A stretch of DNA of 64,000 bases from QUBU01 sp014337915 (GCA_030263395.1 SZOW01000007.1:94250-158249), one strand, 5' to 3'. Counted from the first letter of the stretch, positions 17,184 to 26,242 are shown. Notes: generated from the letters alone by a model not told the origin. Translations and numbers: made by a program.

Positions 17184-17962
17184 TGCGGGCTCCTGCCGGC
17201 GGCACGGGCCTTGTTGTAGAGCGCCAGCGCCTCGGGAAACTGGGCCACCAGGTCATCGATGCGATGCTCCGGTGACGGGTGCGTGGAGAGCATCTCCGGA
17301 GGACCGAGCTTGTCCTTCCTCTGCATGTTCTGCCACAGCGCCACGCTCTGGCGCGGGTCGAAGCCGGCAGCTGCCATGTAGCGCAGCCCGACGGTGTCGG
17401 CTTCGCTCTCCTCGCCGCGGCTGAAGGGCAGCGACATGCCGAGGCTGGTGGCCATGCCGAGCAGGTCCGCGCCCGCCTGCCCGGTGCCGGTGGCGATCGC
17501 CACGCCGACGACGCCGATCCGCGCCGTGGCCTCGCGGTTGTAGCGCTTCAGCGCATGCTCCTGGGTGACATGGGCCACCTCATGGCCGATCACGGTGGCC
17601 AGCTCGTCCTGGTTCTCGGCCACCTTGAAGATCCCGGTGAACACGCCGATGTGGCCGCCGGGCAGCGCGAAGGCGTTGATCTGCTCGCTGTCGAAGACCT
17701 CGACTTCCCAGTTCTTGTCGGCATACGGCGCCGGCAGCTGGGCGATGATGGCCTGGGCCACGCAGTCGACGTAGGCGCGCTCGGCCGCATCGGTGCTCAC
17801 CGGGGTGTTGGCGCGAATCTTGCGGAACTCGGCATCGCCCTGGCTGTCGATCTCGCTCTCGCTGGCGAGCGGCAGGGAACAGCCCGCCAGGCTGACCAGC
17901 GACAGCAGCAGCGTCGCGACGGCCAGCAGGCGCCTGCATGCGGACAACTTGCGATAACCCAC
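17171..17962 (-). CDS. M48 family metalloprotease, lipoprotein
   Basis: This 263-residue zinc protease resembles the LoiP/BepA-type outer-membrane group. It has a signal peptide ending in SLAGC, a lipobox, then a catalytic core with HEVAH (about residues 127-131) and the downstream ESEAD motif carrying the third zinc ligand. THPSPEHRI near the end is the usual M48 C-terminal motif. GTG 17962 was chosen because the signal sequence follows directly; TTG six codons later is also possible. It is encoded between sohB and the L,D-transpeptidase. Confidence 0.9.
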   Translation of the reverse strand: MGYRKLSACRRLLAVATLLLSLVSLAGCSLPLASESEIDSQGDAEFRKIRANTPVSTDAAERAYVDCVAQAIIAQLPAPYADKNWEVEVFDSEQINAFALPGGHIGVFTGIFKVAENQDELATVIGHEVAHVTQEHALKRYNREATARIGVVGVAIATGTGQAGADLLGMATSLGMSLPFSRGEESEADTVGLRYMAAAGFDPRQSVALWQNMQRKDKLGPPEMLSTHPSPEHRIDDLVAQFPEALALYNKARAAGRSPQCQR

Positions 17963-17984
17963 GGGCGCGATTATAGCGGCCCGG

Positions 17985-19016
17985 TCAGGGCAGCGAGCGT
18001 TCCTGCCGGCGCTGGCCGATCCAGAGTTCGGCCTGCTCGGCCGCGGCCCGCACCGCGGCCATGATCTTCTCCGGCAGGCTGTGCCTGGCGCGGTAGCTGA
18101 CGCGGAACAGGTCGGCGCGCCCGGCCGCGGCCAGCAGGTAGTCGTCGCTGGAGCCGAGTTCGTCCACCAGCCGGAGTTCCAGGGCCCGGGTGCCATACCA
18201 GTGCTCGCCGGTGGAGACCGCCTCGATGTCGAGCGCCGGGCGGTTCTGCGCCACCATGGCCTTGAACAGCGCATGCACCTCCTCCAGCTCTTCCCGGAGC
18301 TTGGCGCGATCCTCCTCGGTGGTGCGGCCGAACATGGTCACGGTGCGCTTGTAGCGCCCAGCGGTGACCTGTTCGAAATCCACACCGCGCTCGCTGAGGG
18401 CGCGGTTGAAGTTCGGGATCTGCGCCACCACGCCGATGGAGCCCACCACGGCAAATGGCGCGGCGATGATGCGGTTGGCCACGCAGGCCATCATGTAGCC
18501 GCCGCTGGCCGCCCCCTTGTCGACGATGGCGGTCAGGGGAATGCCCCGGCTGCGCAGCCGCGCCAGCTGGGAGGCCGCCAGCCCGTGCTCGTGCACGGCA
18601 CCGCCGAAGTTCTCCAGCCGCAGCACCACCTCGTCGCTGGCCGTGGCCACCGCCAGCACCGCAGTTACTTCCTCGCGCAGCGAGGCCACGGCGGTGGCGC
18701 GGATGTCGCCCTTGAAGTCCAGAACGAACACCCGCTGGCGCTGCTCGGTGCCGCTGGCGAGCGCCTTCTCCCGCGCCTTGCGTTCCTTCGCTTCCTGCTT
18801 CGCGAGTTTCTTCCACCCGGCCTTGCCGAGCACGGCACGGCGCAGCTCGCCGGCAGTTTCGCGAAAGCGGTCGTTGAGCTTCTCGACGGTCAGGCCACCC
18901 GGCGCCGCGCCCCTGCGCGACAGGCCGACCACCAGCACGGTGGCCACGGCGGCCGCCAGCACGAACGTGATGGCCTTGGCGAGGAACAGCCCGTACAGGA
19001 ACAGGAATTCAGCCAT
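17985..19016 (-). CDS. sohB: SohB, S49 family inner-membrane serine protease
   Basis: This 343-residue protein has an N-terminal membrane anchor (residues 3-32), the SohB N-terminal domain with a Lys/Glu-rich coiled segment, and an S49 protease core. The catalytic serine lies in DKGAASGGYMMA, and the conserved FGRTTEEDR loop that supplies the catalytic lysine region is present. SohB degrades misfolded exported or membrane proteins, like signal peptide peptidase A. ATG 19016 is used. It begins 15 bases after the lipA stop. Confidence 0.92.
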   Translation of the reverse strand: MAEFLFLYGLFLAKAITFVLAAAVATVLVVGLSRRGAAPGGLTVEKLNDRFRETAGELRRAVLGKAGWKKLAKQEAKERKAREKALASGTEQRQRVFVLDFKGDIRATAVASLREEVTAVLAVATASDEVVLRLENFGGAVHEHGLAASQLARLRSRGIPLTAIVDKGAASGGYMMACVANRIIAAPFAVVGSIGVVAQIPNFNRALSERGVDFEQVTAGRYKRTVTMFGRTTEEDRAKLREELEEVHALFKAMVAQNRPALDIEAVSTGEHWYGTRALELRLVDELGSSDDYLLAAAGRADLFRVSYRARHSLPEKIMAAVRAAAEQAELWIGQRRQERSLP

Positions 19017-19031
19017 GATCTGCAACCGCTC

Positions 19032-20048
19032 CTACAAGCCGACGTTGTTGCGCTCGAGGGCGCGTTCGGCGCGATAGCTCGAGCGCACCAGCGGGCCGGC
19101 CACCACCTCGGCGAAGCCCAGGGCCAGGCCCTGCTCGCGCAGCGCGCTGAATTCCGCGGGCGGCAGGTAGCGCTGCACCGGCAGATGGTTCACGGTCGGG
19201 CGCAGGTACTGGCCGAGGGTGAGGATGTCGACGCCGGCGGCGCGCAGGTCATGCATCGCCTGGACGATCTCCTCCGCCTCCTCGCCAAGCCCGAGCATCA
19301 GGCTGCTCTTGGTCAGCAGGCCCGGGCGCGCGGCCCTGGCGATGCGCAGCACTTCCAGCGACTGGTCGTAGCCGGCGCGTGGATCGCGCACGCCCGGGGT
19401 CAGCCGCCGGACGGTCTCGAGATTGTGGGCGAATACCGCGAGGTCGGCGGCCACCACGGTGCGCACTGCCGCAGCGTCGCCGCGGAAGTCCGGGGTCAGG
19501 GCCTCCACCGCCGTCCCGGGATTGCGCTCACGGATGGCGGCGATGCAGGCGGCGTAGTGGGCGGCACCGCCATCGGCGAGGTCGTCGCGGTCCACGGAGG
19601 TCAGCACCACGTAGCCCAGCCGCATCAGCTCGACGGTGCGCGCCGCGTTGGCGGGTTCGGCCGGGTCGAGCCAGCCGCGGGGGTTGCCGGTGTCCACGGC
19701 GCAGAAGCGGCAGGCGCGGGTGCAGACGGCGCCCATCAGCATGAGGGTGGCGGTGCCACTGCCCCAGCATTCGCCGATGTTGGGGCACATGGATTCTTCG
19801 CAGACCGTGGCGAGCCGGTGCTCGCGCACGGTGGCGCGCAGCTCGCCATAGCGGCCGCCGCCCGGCACACGCGCCCGCAGCCACGGCGGCTTGGGCCCGG
19901 GGGACGGGCTGATGCCGGGCTGGGCCTCGCGCCCGGCCTGGGCCTTGATGCCATTCTTGATGGCGGTGAAGCCGGCGCCGGTGCGGTATTTCTCGCCGCT
20001 TCTCGGGCCGGGTTCGCTGTCGGTGCTGATGCGGCGGGACTCGCTCAT
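19032..20048 (-). CDS. lipA: Lipoyl synthase
   Basis: This 338-residue radical SAM enzyme inserts two sulfurs into octanoyl-lysine to form lipoyl cofactors. The auxiliary cluster cysteines C83, C88 and C94 (CEESMCPNIGEC) and the radical SAM motif C109-x3-C113-x2-C116 (CTRACRFC) are all present. ATG 20048 was chosen because the longer frame reads into the family D repeat. No lipB lies nearby. The N-terminal 45 residues are longer and more polar than the core requires. Confidence 0.96.
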   Translation of the reverse strand: MSESRRISTDSEPGPRSGEKYRTGAGFTAIKNGIKAQAGREAQPGISPSPGPKPPWLRARVPGGGRYGELRATVREHRLATVCEESMCPNIGECWGSGTATLMLMGAVCTRACRFCAVDTGNPRGWLDPAEPANAARTVELMRLGYVVLTSVDRDDLADGGAAHYAACIAAIRERNPGTAVEALTPDFRGDAAAVRTVVAADLAVFAHNLETVRRLTPGVRDPRAGYDQSLEVLRIARAARPGLLTKSSLMLGLGEEAEEIVQAMHDLRAAGVDILTLGQYLRPTVNHLPVQRYLPPAEFSALREQGLALGFAEVVAGPLVRSSYRAERALERNNVGL

Positions 20049-20117
20049 GAAGCGGGCATTGTCGCATGGAGCGGATTTGCGCTGCACGGCTAGGGCGGCG
20101 CGGCGCAGCGCCCCGGG

Positions 20118-20272
20118 GCAGCCGGGAGCGGGCCGGCGACAGGGCCCATCGCTGCCGCTGCGCCGGCCATCCATGGCCGGCTGCGCTGCATGTCGGGCTC
20201 GCTTTCGCTGTCCCTGCGCCGCTCGCCCTCCAAGCCCGCTCCGGGCCCTGTCGCCGGCCCGCTCCCGGCTGC
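20118..20272. repeat. Dispersed hairpin repeat, family D, copy 2
   Basis: Perfect 30-base inverted arms (20118-20147 and 20243-20272) surround a core whose 20155-20240 portion equals copy 1 at 1171-1256 apart from three substitutions. The arm sequence here (outer end gcagccgggagcgggccggc) is entirely different from that of copy 1. It lies upstream of lipA and downstream of the small gene at 20439, beyond that gene's terminator. Confidence 0.85.
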
Positions 20273-20350
20273 TTCCTGGCCAGAACCTGCGGGGCGATGG
20301 GACGCCGACCCACGGACCGTGGCCGGGCCTGACCGGCGGCTTTTCCAGGG

Positions 20351-20376
20351 AAAAAAAGCCCGGCACTAGGCCGGGC
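20351..20376 (-). terminator. Intrinsic terminator of the 65-residue protein gene
   Basis: On the minus strand a 7-bp stem (gcccggc, five-base loop, gccgggc) is followed by seven T. It lies about 60 bases past the stop at 20439 and separates that gene from the repeat and lipA. Confidence 0.85.
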
Positions 20377-20438
20377 AATACAGGGGGAAGACTCTCAAGA
20401 TCCGGGGCCTGCAGCAGCCCCGTCGACATCTGCTGAAA

Positions 20439-20636
20439 TCAGTGCACTCTCGACCAGTTCAGCAACTCCACCGCATTGGCCTCGACCTTGAAGTTGCGGG
20501 CGAGGATTTCCTCGATCTCCTGCGGGTCGAGCACCGAGTTGGCGGGCTGGTTGAGCTCCACCACGCCGGTGTACTCGTCCGCATAGCCGGGCTCGCCGGC
20601 CTTGAGGATGAAGCGCGTGTAGTACTTCGCGTGCAT
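20439..20636 (-). CDS. Small hypothetical protein (65 aa)
   Basis: This soluble 65-residue protein begins MHAKYYTRFILKAGE and contains VLDPQEIEEILARNF. It has no signal or membrane segment. A strong terminator follows and the gene is divergent from the OmpA-like gene, so it is an independent transcription unit. Family not recognised; the ordered alternation of beta and helical segments suggests a compact fold. The longer open frame upstream is not supported. Confidence 0.7.
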   Translation of the reverse strand: MHAKYYTRFILKAGEPGYADEYTGVVELNQPANSVLDPQEIEEILARNFKVEANAVELLNWSRVH

Positions 20637-20814
20637 GGCCCAAACATACCGCCCGCCCCGGGGGCATTCTGTGAGGGGGGCCACAGATTCACGAGCCCGC
20701 AAATCCGCGGCGATCGACGGCTTTTGCCCCGGCACCGGCGGCGGTCGGTGGCGAGGGGCGCCGCCGCGGCCGTCTGTGCTATATGTCCAGCCCGGTACCC
20801 CGGACAGTGACCCG

Positions 20815-22056
20815 ATGCCCATGATCCGCCGATCCGCCCACACCGCCCTCGCGCTGCTCGCGACCGCACTGATGGCCGTTGCCGCCCATGCCGCAGACGA
20901 CCCGCTGCAGGCGGCAAGGACCGCGAGACAGGCGGCGCTCGACGCCGAGGCGCCACGCCTGGCCACCGCCACCTGGCAGCAGGCCGAGCAACGCCTGCAG
21001 GCCGCCGGCCGCCGCCTGGAGAAAGGCGATGCGAAGGCGGCGGCGAAGGGCAGCGAGGACGCGCGCCAGCTTTACGCCGCCGCGGAACTCACGGCCATCA
21101 AGGCGGCCCTGCTCACCGTCGCGCGCGAGCGGGTGCTGGCGCTGAAGACGGCCGGCACGGCGCGCTTCGCACCGCGCAGCACGGCCCGGGCGCAGGAACT
21201 GCTGCGCAGCGCCGAGACGACCCTGGACGCCGACCGCAGCCAGGTGGCAGCGGCAACGGATCTCGCGCAGCAGGCCACGCGCGAGGCCGCGCAGGCCCAG
21301 GCACTGGCACGACTGCTGCGCGCGGCCGACGCGCGCGACGCCACGCTGGAAGACCTCGCCCTCGAATGGCAGGCGACGCTGGACCGGGCGGCGGCAGCGG
21401 CCGGGCTGGAAGCATTGCCGCCGGGGCCGGATGCTGCCGGCGCGGCGCTGGCCGCCGGCGTCGGCACGCTGAAGGAGCGTGCCGACCAGCAGGCCGAGGA
21501 GCTGCGGCAGCGCGCCATGCAGGTCGCAGGAATGGAGGAGGAAATCCGCGACCTCGACGCGCAGCTCGCGGGCGCCAGCGACGCGCGACGCAGCCTGGCC
21601 GCAAGGCTCGATGCGGACGAACATGCGCGCAGCCAGTTCGACCGGCTTGCCGGCATGTTCCCGCCCGACCAGGCCGTGGCGCTGCGCCAGGGAGACAGCG
21701 TCGTGCTACGCCTTCCCGGCCTCGGTTTCACCTCCGGCACCACGCGGCTGGCGCCGGCGGCGAAGCCGGTGCTGGAGCGGCTGGCCGGCGCGCTGGCCCT
21801 GTACCCGGGCGCGCACATCAGCGTCGAGGGCCACACCGACTCGAGCGGCAACAGTGCCGCCAACCAGCGCCTGTCGCAGGGGCGTGCCGAGGCGGTGCGC
21901 GACTACCTCGTCCGGCAGCTGCAGGTGGCGCCGGGCCGCGTCAGCGCGGTCGGTTACGGGGATACGCGCCCGGTGGCCAGCAATGCCAATGCCGAGGGCC
22001 GGCGCCAGAACCGGCGCATCGAGCTGCTGTTCACCCCGCCGCAGCCGGCATCCTGA
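20815..22056 (+). CDS. OmpA-family protein with N-terminal DUF4398-like helical domain
   Basis: This 413-residue exported protein has a signal peptide (cleavage after AHAAD, about residue 25), a long Ala-rich helical region (30-300) resembling DUF4398 and coiled coil, and a C-terminal OmpA/MotB peptidoglycan-binding domain (about 305-413). The latter shows GHTDSSG and an NRRIELL ending. It probably tethers the outer membrane or a periplasmic complex to the cell wall. ATG 20815 or 20821 could be the start; both give the same signal. Confidence 0.85.
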   Translation: MPMIRRSAHTALALLATALMAVAAHAADDPLQAARTARQAALDAEAPRLATATWQQAEQRLQAAGRRLEKGDAKAAAKGSEDARQLYAAAELTAIKAALLTVARERVLALKTAGTARFAPRSTARAQELLRSAETTLDADRSQVAAATDLAQQATREAAQAQALARLLRAADARDATLEDLALEWQATLDRAAAAAGLEALPPGPDAAGAALAAGVGTLKERADQQAEELRQRAMQVAGMEEEIRDLDAQLAGASDARRSLAARLDADEHARSQFDRLAGMFPPDQAVALRQGDSVVLRLPGLGFTSGTTRLAPAAKPVLERLAGALALYPGAHISVEGHTDSSGNSAANQRLSQGRAEAVRDYLVRQLQVAPGRVSAVGYGDTRPVASNANAEGRRQNRRIELLFTPPQPAS

Positions 22057-22075
22057 ACCAGCGGCAGGAGCCGGC

Positions 22076-22975
22076 TCAGCCCTCGCGCCACCAGCCCGCG
22101 ATGCTCGCGCCCACCACGGCGTTGGCGAGGTAGCCGTAGCACTTGTGCAGGTTGAGTCCCTCCGGGCCGCGGAAGTAGGTCTGCAGGTCGAGGCGGTCGT
22201 CGATGGCCTCCACCAGGCCGAGCCCGCGCATCTCGCCCCAGGTGGTGGCCATGGGGCGGTCGAGCGCCGTCATCTCGCCGATCGCTGCCAGGTTGAGCCA
22301 GCGGCGGATGTTGCCGGGATAGCGCCGCCGGCCCTGCTCGTGGGCGCCCAGCAGCTGGCTGCGCACGAATCGCAGGCCCAGCGGGCTGCCGATGCTGAGG
22401 AACAGGTCCACGCGACCGGGCTCGGCGAAGCGGTGCGATAGCTCCCAGAGCACGTCGAAGGCGATGACCGAACCGAGGCTGTGGCCCACCAGCAGCACCC
22501 GGCGCTGGTCGCGCCAGGCTTCCAGCAGCGCATCGGCAACCAGGTGGCGCACCGCCACCGCCACCCCGTCCTGGTTGGCGAAGTAGCGGCGCGTGTCGGC
22601 AATGGCGACGCGCATCTCCGGCTCGCCCACCAGGTCGAACAGCGGCGGGAACCGGTCGCTCAGCAAGTACAGCGCGCGCAGCAGGCGCCGGCGCAGCGAG
22701 ACCGCCTCGCGCAGGTCGCGCTCCTCCGGGCCGGGCAGCGCCAGCAGGCGTTCGATGCCGGGCTCGTCCAGGGCGATATCACGCTGCGCGTCGTAGAACA
22801 GGTGGGCCCAGGACACCAGGTTGAAACAGCCCGCGTGCCGCGCCAGCTCCGCCGCGGCTGGCGGGTCCGCCCGGCGCACGCCTTCCAGCAGGCAGCGCCA
22901 CAGCGCCGCGCGGTGCACAGCCGCCGGCGGCTTCGGCTTGATGCCGGGTACGTAGATGATGGCCTGCCCGCTCAC
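22076..22975 (-). CDS. Alpha/beta hydrolase-fold protein
   Basis: This 299-residue cytoplasmic protein has the serine hydrolase elbow GHSLGSV near residue 164, followed by LFLSIGSPLGLRF, as in lipase-like hydrolases. A catalytic serine is therefore present; the acid and histidine cannot be assigned with certainty. It starts with a beta strand (AIIYVPGIKPKP). Its start overlaps the stop of the HAD gene upstream (ATGA), so the two are co-translated. The substrate is unknown. Confidence 0.75.
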   Translation of the reverse strand: MSGQAIIYVPGIKPKPPAAVHRAALWRCLLEGVRRADPPAAAELARHAGCFNLVSWAHLFYDAQRDIALDEPGIERLLALPGPEERDLREAVSLRRRLLRALYLLSDRFPPLFDLVGEPEMRVAIADTRRYFANQDGVAVAVRHLVADALLEAWRDQRRVLLVGHSLGSVIAFDVLWELSHRFAEPGRVDLFLSIGSPLGLRFVRSQLLGAHEQGRRRYPGNIRRWLNLAAIGEMTALDRPMATTWGEMRGLGLVEAIDDRLDLQTYFRGPEGLNLHKCYGYLANAVVGASIAGWWREG

Positions 22976-23658
22976 GCGCCCACCAGCCGCGCCAGCTGCC
23001 CGAGATCACGCACCACGTGCTCGGCCGGCGCCATGCCGTCCGGCCAGGCGTGGTGGCCACGATTGACCCACACGGCCGTCATGCCCATGGCGCGGGCTCC
23101 GGCCACGTCGTGCCGCGGATGATCCCCCGCATGGACGATGTCCGCCGGCCGCAGCGACAGCCTGGCGCACACCGCCTCGAAGGCCCTTGGATCAGGCTTG
23201 GCGACACCGAGGTCCGCCGCGCCGAGCACCGCGCAGAAGTAGTGGCGCAGGCCGATGACGTCGAGGTCCGCATTGCCGTTGGTGAGTGCCACCAGCGGCA
23301 GGCGTCGCGCCAGGCGGGCCAGGGCCGGGCGCACGTCCGCGTACAGCGTCACCTGATTGCGCAGCTGCTGGAACGCCGCGAACGCCGCCTCACCCATGGA
23401 CTCCGGGTAGCCGCAGTCGCGCGCGACCTGCGTGAAGGTCGCCTGCCGCAGCAGGGCGAGGTCATGCCCCTGCCCGGGATGGCGCGCTTCGATCTGCCGG
23501 CGCAGCTCGCGGATGTCCTCGATGCCGTAGCGCTGCGTGACCCGCGGGTAGCGCTGCGCGAACCAGGCCTGCAAGGCCTGCTCCGCCCGGCCGATGACCG
23601 GCCCGAGGTCCCAGAGGGTGTCGTCGAGGTCGAGGCAGATCGCCCGGATGTGCTTCAT
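22972..23658 (-). CDS. HAD family hydrolase (subfamily IA, YigB-like)
   Basis: This 228-residue phosphatase-like protein has HAD motif I as DLDDTLWD (nucleophile D10, D12), motif II as LVALTNGNAD, the motif III lysine in VAKPDP, and motif IV in VHAGDHPRHDV. The cap between residues 20 and 90 is helical, as in group IA. It probably dephosphorylates a small metabolite such as FMN or a sugar phosphate. It is followed by the alpha/beta hydrolase gene with an ATGA overlap. Confidence 0.87.
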   Translation of the reverse strand: MKHIRAICLDLDDTLWDLGPVIGRAEQALQAWFAQRYPRVTQRYGIEDIRELRRQIEARHPGQGHDLALLRQATFTQVARDCGYPESMGEAAFAAFQQLRNQVTLYADVRPALARLARRLPLVALTNGNADLDVIGLRHYFCAVLGAADLGVAKPDPRAFEAVCARLSLRPADIVHAGDHPRHDVAGARAMGMTAVWVNRGHHAWPDGMAPAEHVVRDLGQLARLVGA

Positions 23659-23722
23659 GCAGCAGGATCACCGCGGGCACCGTGGCCGCTGGAACCAGTT
23701 GCCCTAGCTTCCCCGAGCCGCA

Positions 23723-23741
23723 CATGGCTTGGCAAGCCATG
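23723..23741. other. Perfect 8-bp palindrome upstream of the HAD gene
   Basis: Arms catggctt and aagccatg with a three-base spacer lie in the 104-base gap between the diguanylate cyclase stop and the HAD start. There is no T-run, so it could be an operator or a weak terminator for the cyclase gene. Confidence 0.3.
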
Positions 23742-23762
23742 CCGTAGCGGCGCGGCGGCCGC

Positions 23763-25013
23763 TCAGCCGACGGCGCGGCGCGAGGCGCGGAAGCGGCCGG
23801 TCTCGATGTGGGTCAGCCGGGATTCCTTGACGACCACGCGGTTGCGGCCCTCTTCCTTGGCCTGGTACAGGGCTTCGTCCGCCATCTGGATCGCGCCGGC
23901 GAGGCTGCGCTCGGCGCCCGGCATGACGATCGCCACGCCGATGCTCACCGTCAGGCAGGAATGGGCGCTGGAACGCGCATTGGCGATACCGAGTTCCTCG
24001 ATGCGCTGGCGGATCTGCCCGGGCAGGTCGCGGCCGAACTCGTTGACCGGCCCATAGAGCACCAGCGCGAACTCCTCGCCGCCGAAGCGCGCCGCGAAGT
24101 CCAGCGGCCGCTGCGCGCCCATGGCGATCACCTCAGCCACGCGCTTCAGCGCGTCGTCGCCGGCCTGGTGGCCGTAGAAGTCGTTGAATGCCTTGAAGTG
24201 GTCGATGTCGATGAGCATGATCGTGAGCTGGCCCTCGTCGCGGCGTGACTGGCGCCAGATCCGCTCCATGTAGTTGTTGTAGGCGCGGCGGTTGTACAGC
24301 CCGGTCAGGCCGTCGCGCTCCGCGAGGTCGTTCAGGCGGCGCGACTCGATGAAGGAGCGCCGGCAGATCGCCTCGAACTCGAAGCAGGCCAGCGCACCGA
24401 TGCCGTTGGCTCCCAGCAGCATGACGGTGGTGAACAGCGCCTCCTGGCTGCCGAAGTTCCAGTGCGCGAGGCCCCAGGCATAGGCAATGGATATCGTGCA
24501 GCTGATCGCCGCCGCATGCCAGAAGCGCAGGCCGAGGATGGCCCAGACGGTGAATATCCAGGCGATCTCGGCGCCGAAGAAGTACGGCGTGCCATGCAGG
24601 CCGGCGCGCAGGGTGACGGAGGTGACGATCAGGCCCACGCAGAGCGCGCTGACCGCCAGCAGGTGCTGGTAGATGAGATGCCGTTCGGGCTGGTAGGAGG
24701 CAATGAGCGTCGCCATCAGCAGCGGCATCATCACCGCCAGGCCGAAGGTGGCCGTGACCGCCGAGACGCTGTGCTCGGCCACGCCCAGGCCAGTGATGAC
24801 GATGACGCCGAGGGCCGCCAGCACCAGCAGCGGACGCACCTTCGGGTAGCTGAGGCCGGCGTAATGCTGGCGGAACTGCTCCTCGACGAAGGCCGAGAAA
24901 CGCAGGCGTGATAGCCCGCGCCGCCGCTGCTCACCGACCAGCGTGCTCCAATGTTGATCCTGCACCGTCACCTGGACCGGTACCCCACGGCGCCGCGCCA
25001 ACGCAGCAAACAC
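23763..25013 (-). CDS. Membrane-bound GGDEF diguanylate cyclase
   Basis: This 416-residue protein has a cytoplasmic N-terminus, about six transmembrane helices (residues 62-235) and a C-terminal GGDEF domain. The active-site motif is GGEEF (about 310-314), and DGLTGLYNRRAY begins the domain. It should make cyclic di-GMP from two GTP; no EAL domain is attached. An RxxD inhibitory site is not obvious. It gives this locus a producer for the ligand of the riboswitch at 6308, although nothing in the sequence ties the two together. The start is GTG 25013. Confidence 0.9.
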   Translation of the reverse strand: MFAALARRRGVPVQVTVQDQHWSTLVGEQRRRGLSRLRFSAFVEEQFRQHYAGLSYPKVRPLLVLAALGVIVITGLGVAEHSVSAVTATFGLAVMMPLLMATLIASYQPERHLIYQHLLAVSALCVGLIVTSVTLRAGLHGTPYFFGAEIAWIFTVWAILGLRFWHAAAISCTISIAYAWGLAHWNFGSQEALFTTVMLLGANGIGALACFEFEAICRRSFIESRRLNDLAERDGLTGLYNRRAYNNYMERIWRQSRRDEGQLTIMLIDIDHFKAFNDFYGHQAGDDALKRVAEVIAMGAQRPLDFAARFGGEEFALVLYGPVNEFGRDLPGQIRQRIEELGIANARSSAHSCLTVSIGVAIVMPGAERSLAGAIQMADEALYQAKEEGRNRVVVKESRLTHIETGRFRASRRAVG

Positions 25014-25133
25014 CAGAAAATTAGCCCGGTATTCCGGGGCGGGCTGCGTCCGAGGTCACACTTCTACATAAGGCGCACGACAGTGCCGCCGCTCGGCTAT
25101 GCTGCGCGCCAACCGGACAGCCGCAGCTCAGCC

Positions 25134-25763
25134 ATGCCGCCCGATACCTCGCCCCGCCCTTCCTGGCCGGACCGCCTCACCGCCCTCGCCGGCCTGGCCG
25201 CCACCCTCGCACTGGGTTGCGTCGTGCTGGCGCAGCAACCACGGCCGGCCGCCCCGGCTCCGGCCCAGGCCGCGGCTGCCGGCCTGCCCGCCGCACCGTT
25301 GCTGGCGTCCTGCGCACTGCAGCCTGCCGGCTACTGGCACGGCAGCATCACCGGCTCGGCCTCCCTGCCACTGGACTGGAGCGGTGCGGACCTCGCCTGT
25401 GCCGGCAATGCCAGGCCCGGCGGGCGCGGCCTGCGCCTGTTCTTCGCCGGCCGTTCCGGCGACGATGCGCAGCGGCTGGTGATCGTGCTCGGTATCGCGG
25501 CCAGCGCCGACGAGCTTGCCGGCCGCGAGTGGCCGGTCAGTGTCACGGTGATCGACGAGGCGGGCAACGACATCTTCCACAGTGCGCCGGGCCGCTGCTT
25601 CACGCGGGTCACGGAACTCACCGCACTCGATGCGGGGCGCCACGCGTTGCGCGTCGCCGGCGAGCTCTATTGCGCCGGCGCCATTGGCGCGGTGTCCGGT
25701 GAACGGGCGGTGGTACTCGGTGACAGCCGCTATGCGGGCCGGCTGGACGTGGAAGCACCATGA
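25134..25763 (+). CDS. Hypothetical exported or membrane-anchored protein
   Basis: This 209-residue protein has an N-terminal hydrophobic segment (about residues 14-34), an Ala/Pro linker, and a globular part with four cysteines that could pair outside the cytoplasm (SCALQ, DLACAG, GRCFTR, LYCAG). No family is recognised. Its stop overlaps the start of the DUF192 gene (ATGA), so the two are co-translated. ATG 25134 was chosen because it starts the signal-like segment. Confidence 0.65.
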   Translation: MPPDTSPRPSWPDRLTALAGLAATLALGCVVLAQQPRPAAPAPAQAAAAGLPAAPLLASCALQPAGYWHGSITGSASLPLDWSGADLACAGNARPGGRGLRLFFAGRSGDDAQRLVIVLGIAASADELAGREWPVSVTVIDEAGNDIFHSAPGRCFTRVTELTALDAGRHALRVAGELYCAGAIGAVSGERAVVLGDSRYAGRLDVEAP

Positions 25764-26242
25764 AGATGCTGCCCGCCCCGATTGCGGCCGGGATCGCGGC
25801 GCTGCTGCTGGCGGGGCCATGGCTGGCCCGCGGTGCCGCCGCGGCCGACACCGACCGCCTGCTGGCGGGTTTCGAGCGTGCCAGCGCCATGATCGAGACC
25901 TCCCGCAGCTGCGTGCTGCTCGACATCTGGATCGCCCTCACCCCGGAGCAGCGTGCCCAGGGCCTGATGTTCGTCCACGACCTCGGCGAGCACCAGGGCA
26001 TGCTGTTTCCGGGCCGCGAGCGCGCGGTCCTGCGGATGTGGATGAAGAACACCTACATCCCGCTGGACATGCTGTTCCTCGGCACCGGTGGCCGCATCGC
26101 CGGTATCACCGCGCAGACGACGCCGCTGTCGGAGGCGACCATCAGCTCGCCCGGCCCGGTGGACGCGGTGCTGGAACTCAATGGCGGCTTCGCGGCCCGC
26201 CACGGCGTGCGGACCGGGGATCGCTTCAGTATCGTGGACTGA
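25760..26242 (+). CDS. DUF192 family exported protein
   Basis: This 160-residue protein has a signal peptide (residues 1-28) and a DUF192 beta-barrel. The characteristic segments are present: QRAQGLMFVHDLGEHQGMLF, MWMKNTYIPLDMLFL and AVLELNGGFAARHGV. The family is widespread and exported; its function is not established. It is coupled to the preceding gene by an ATGA overlap. Confidence 0.9.
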   Translation: MKMLPAPIAAGIAALLLAGPWLARGAAAADTDRLLAGFERASAMIETSRSCVLLDIWIALTPEQRAQGLMFVHDLGEHQGMLFPGRERAVLRMWMKNTYIPLDMLFLGTGGRIAGITAQTTPLSEATISSPGPVDAVLELNGGFAARHGVRTGDRFSIVD

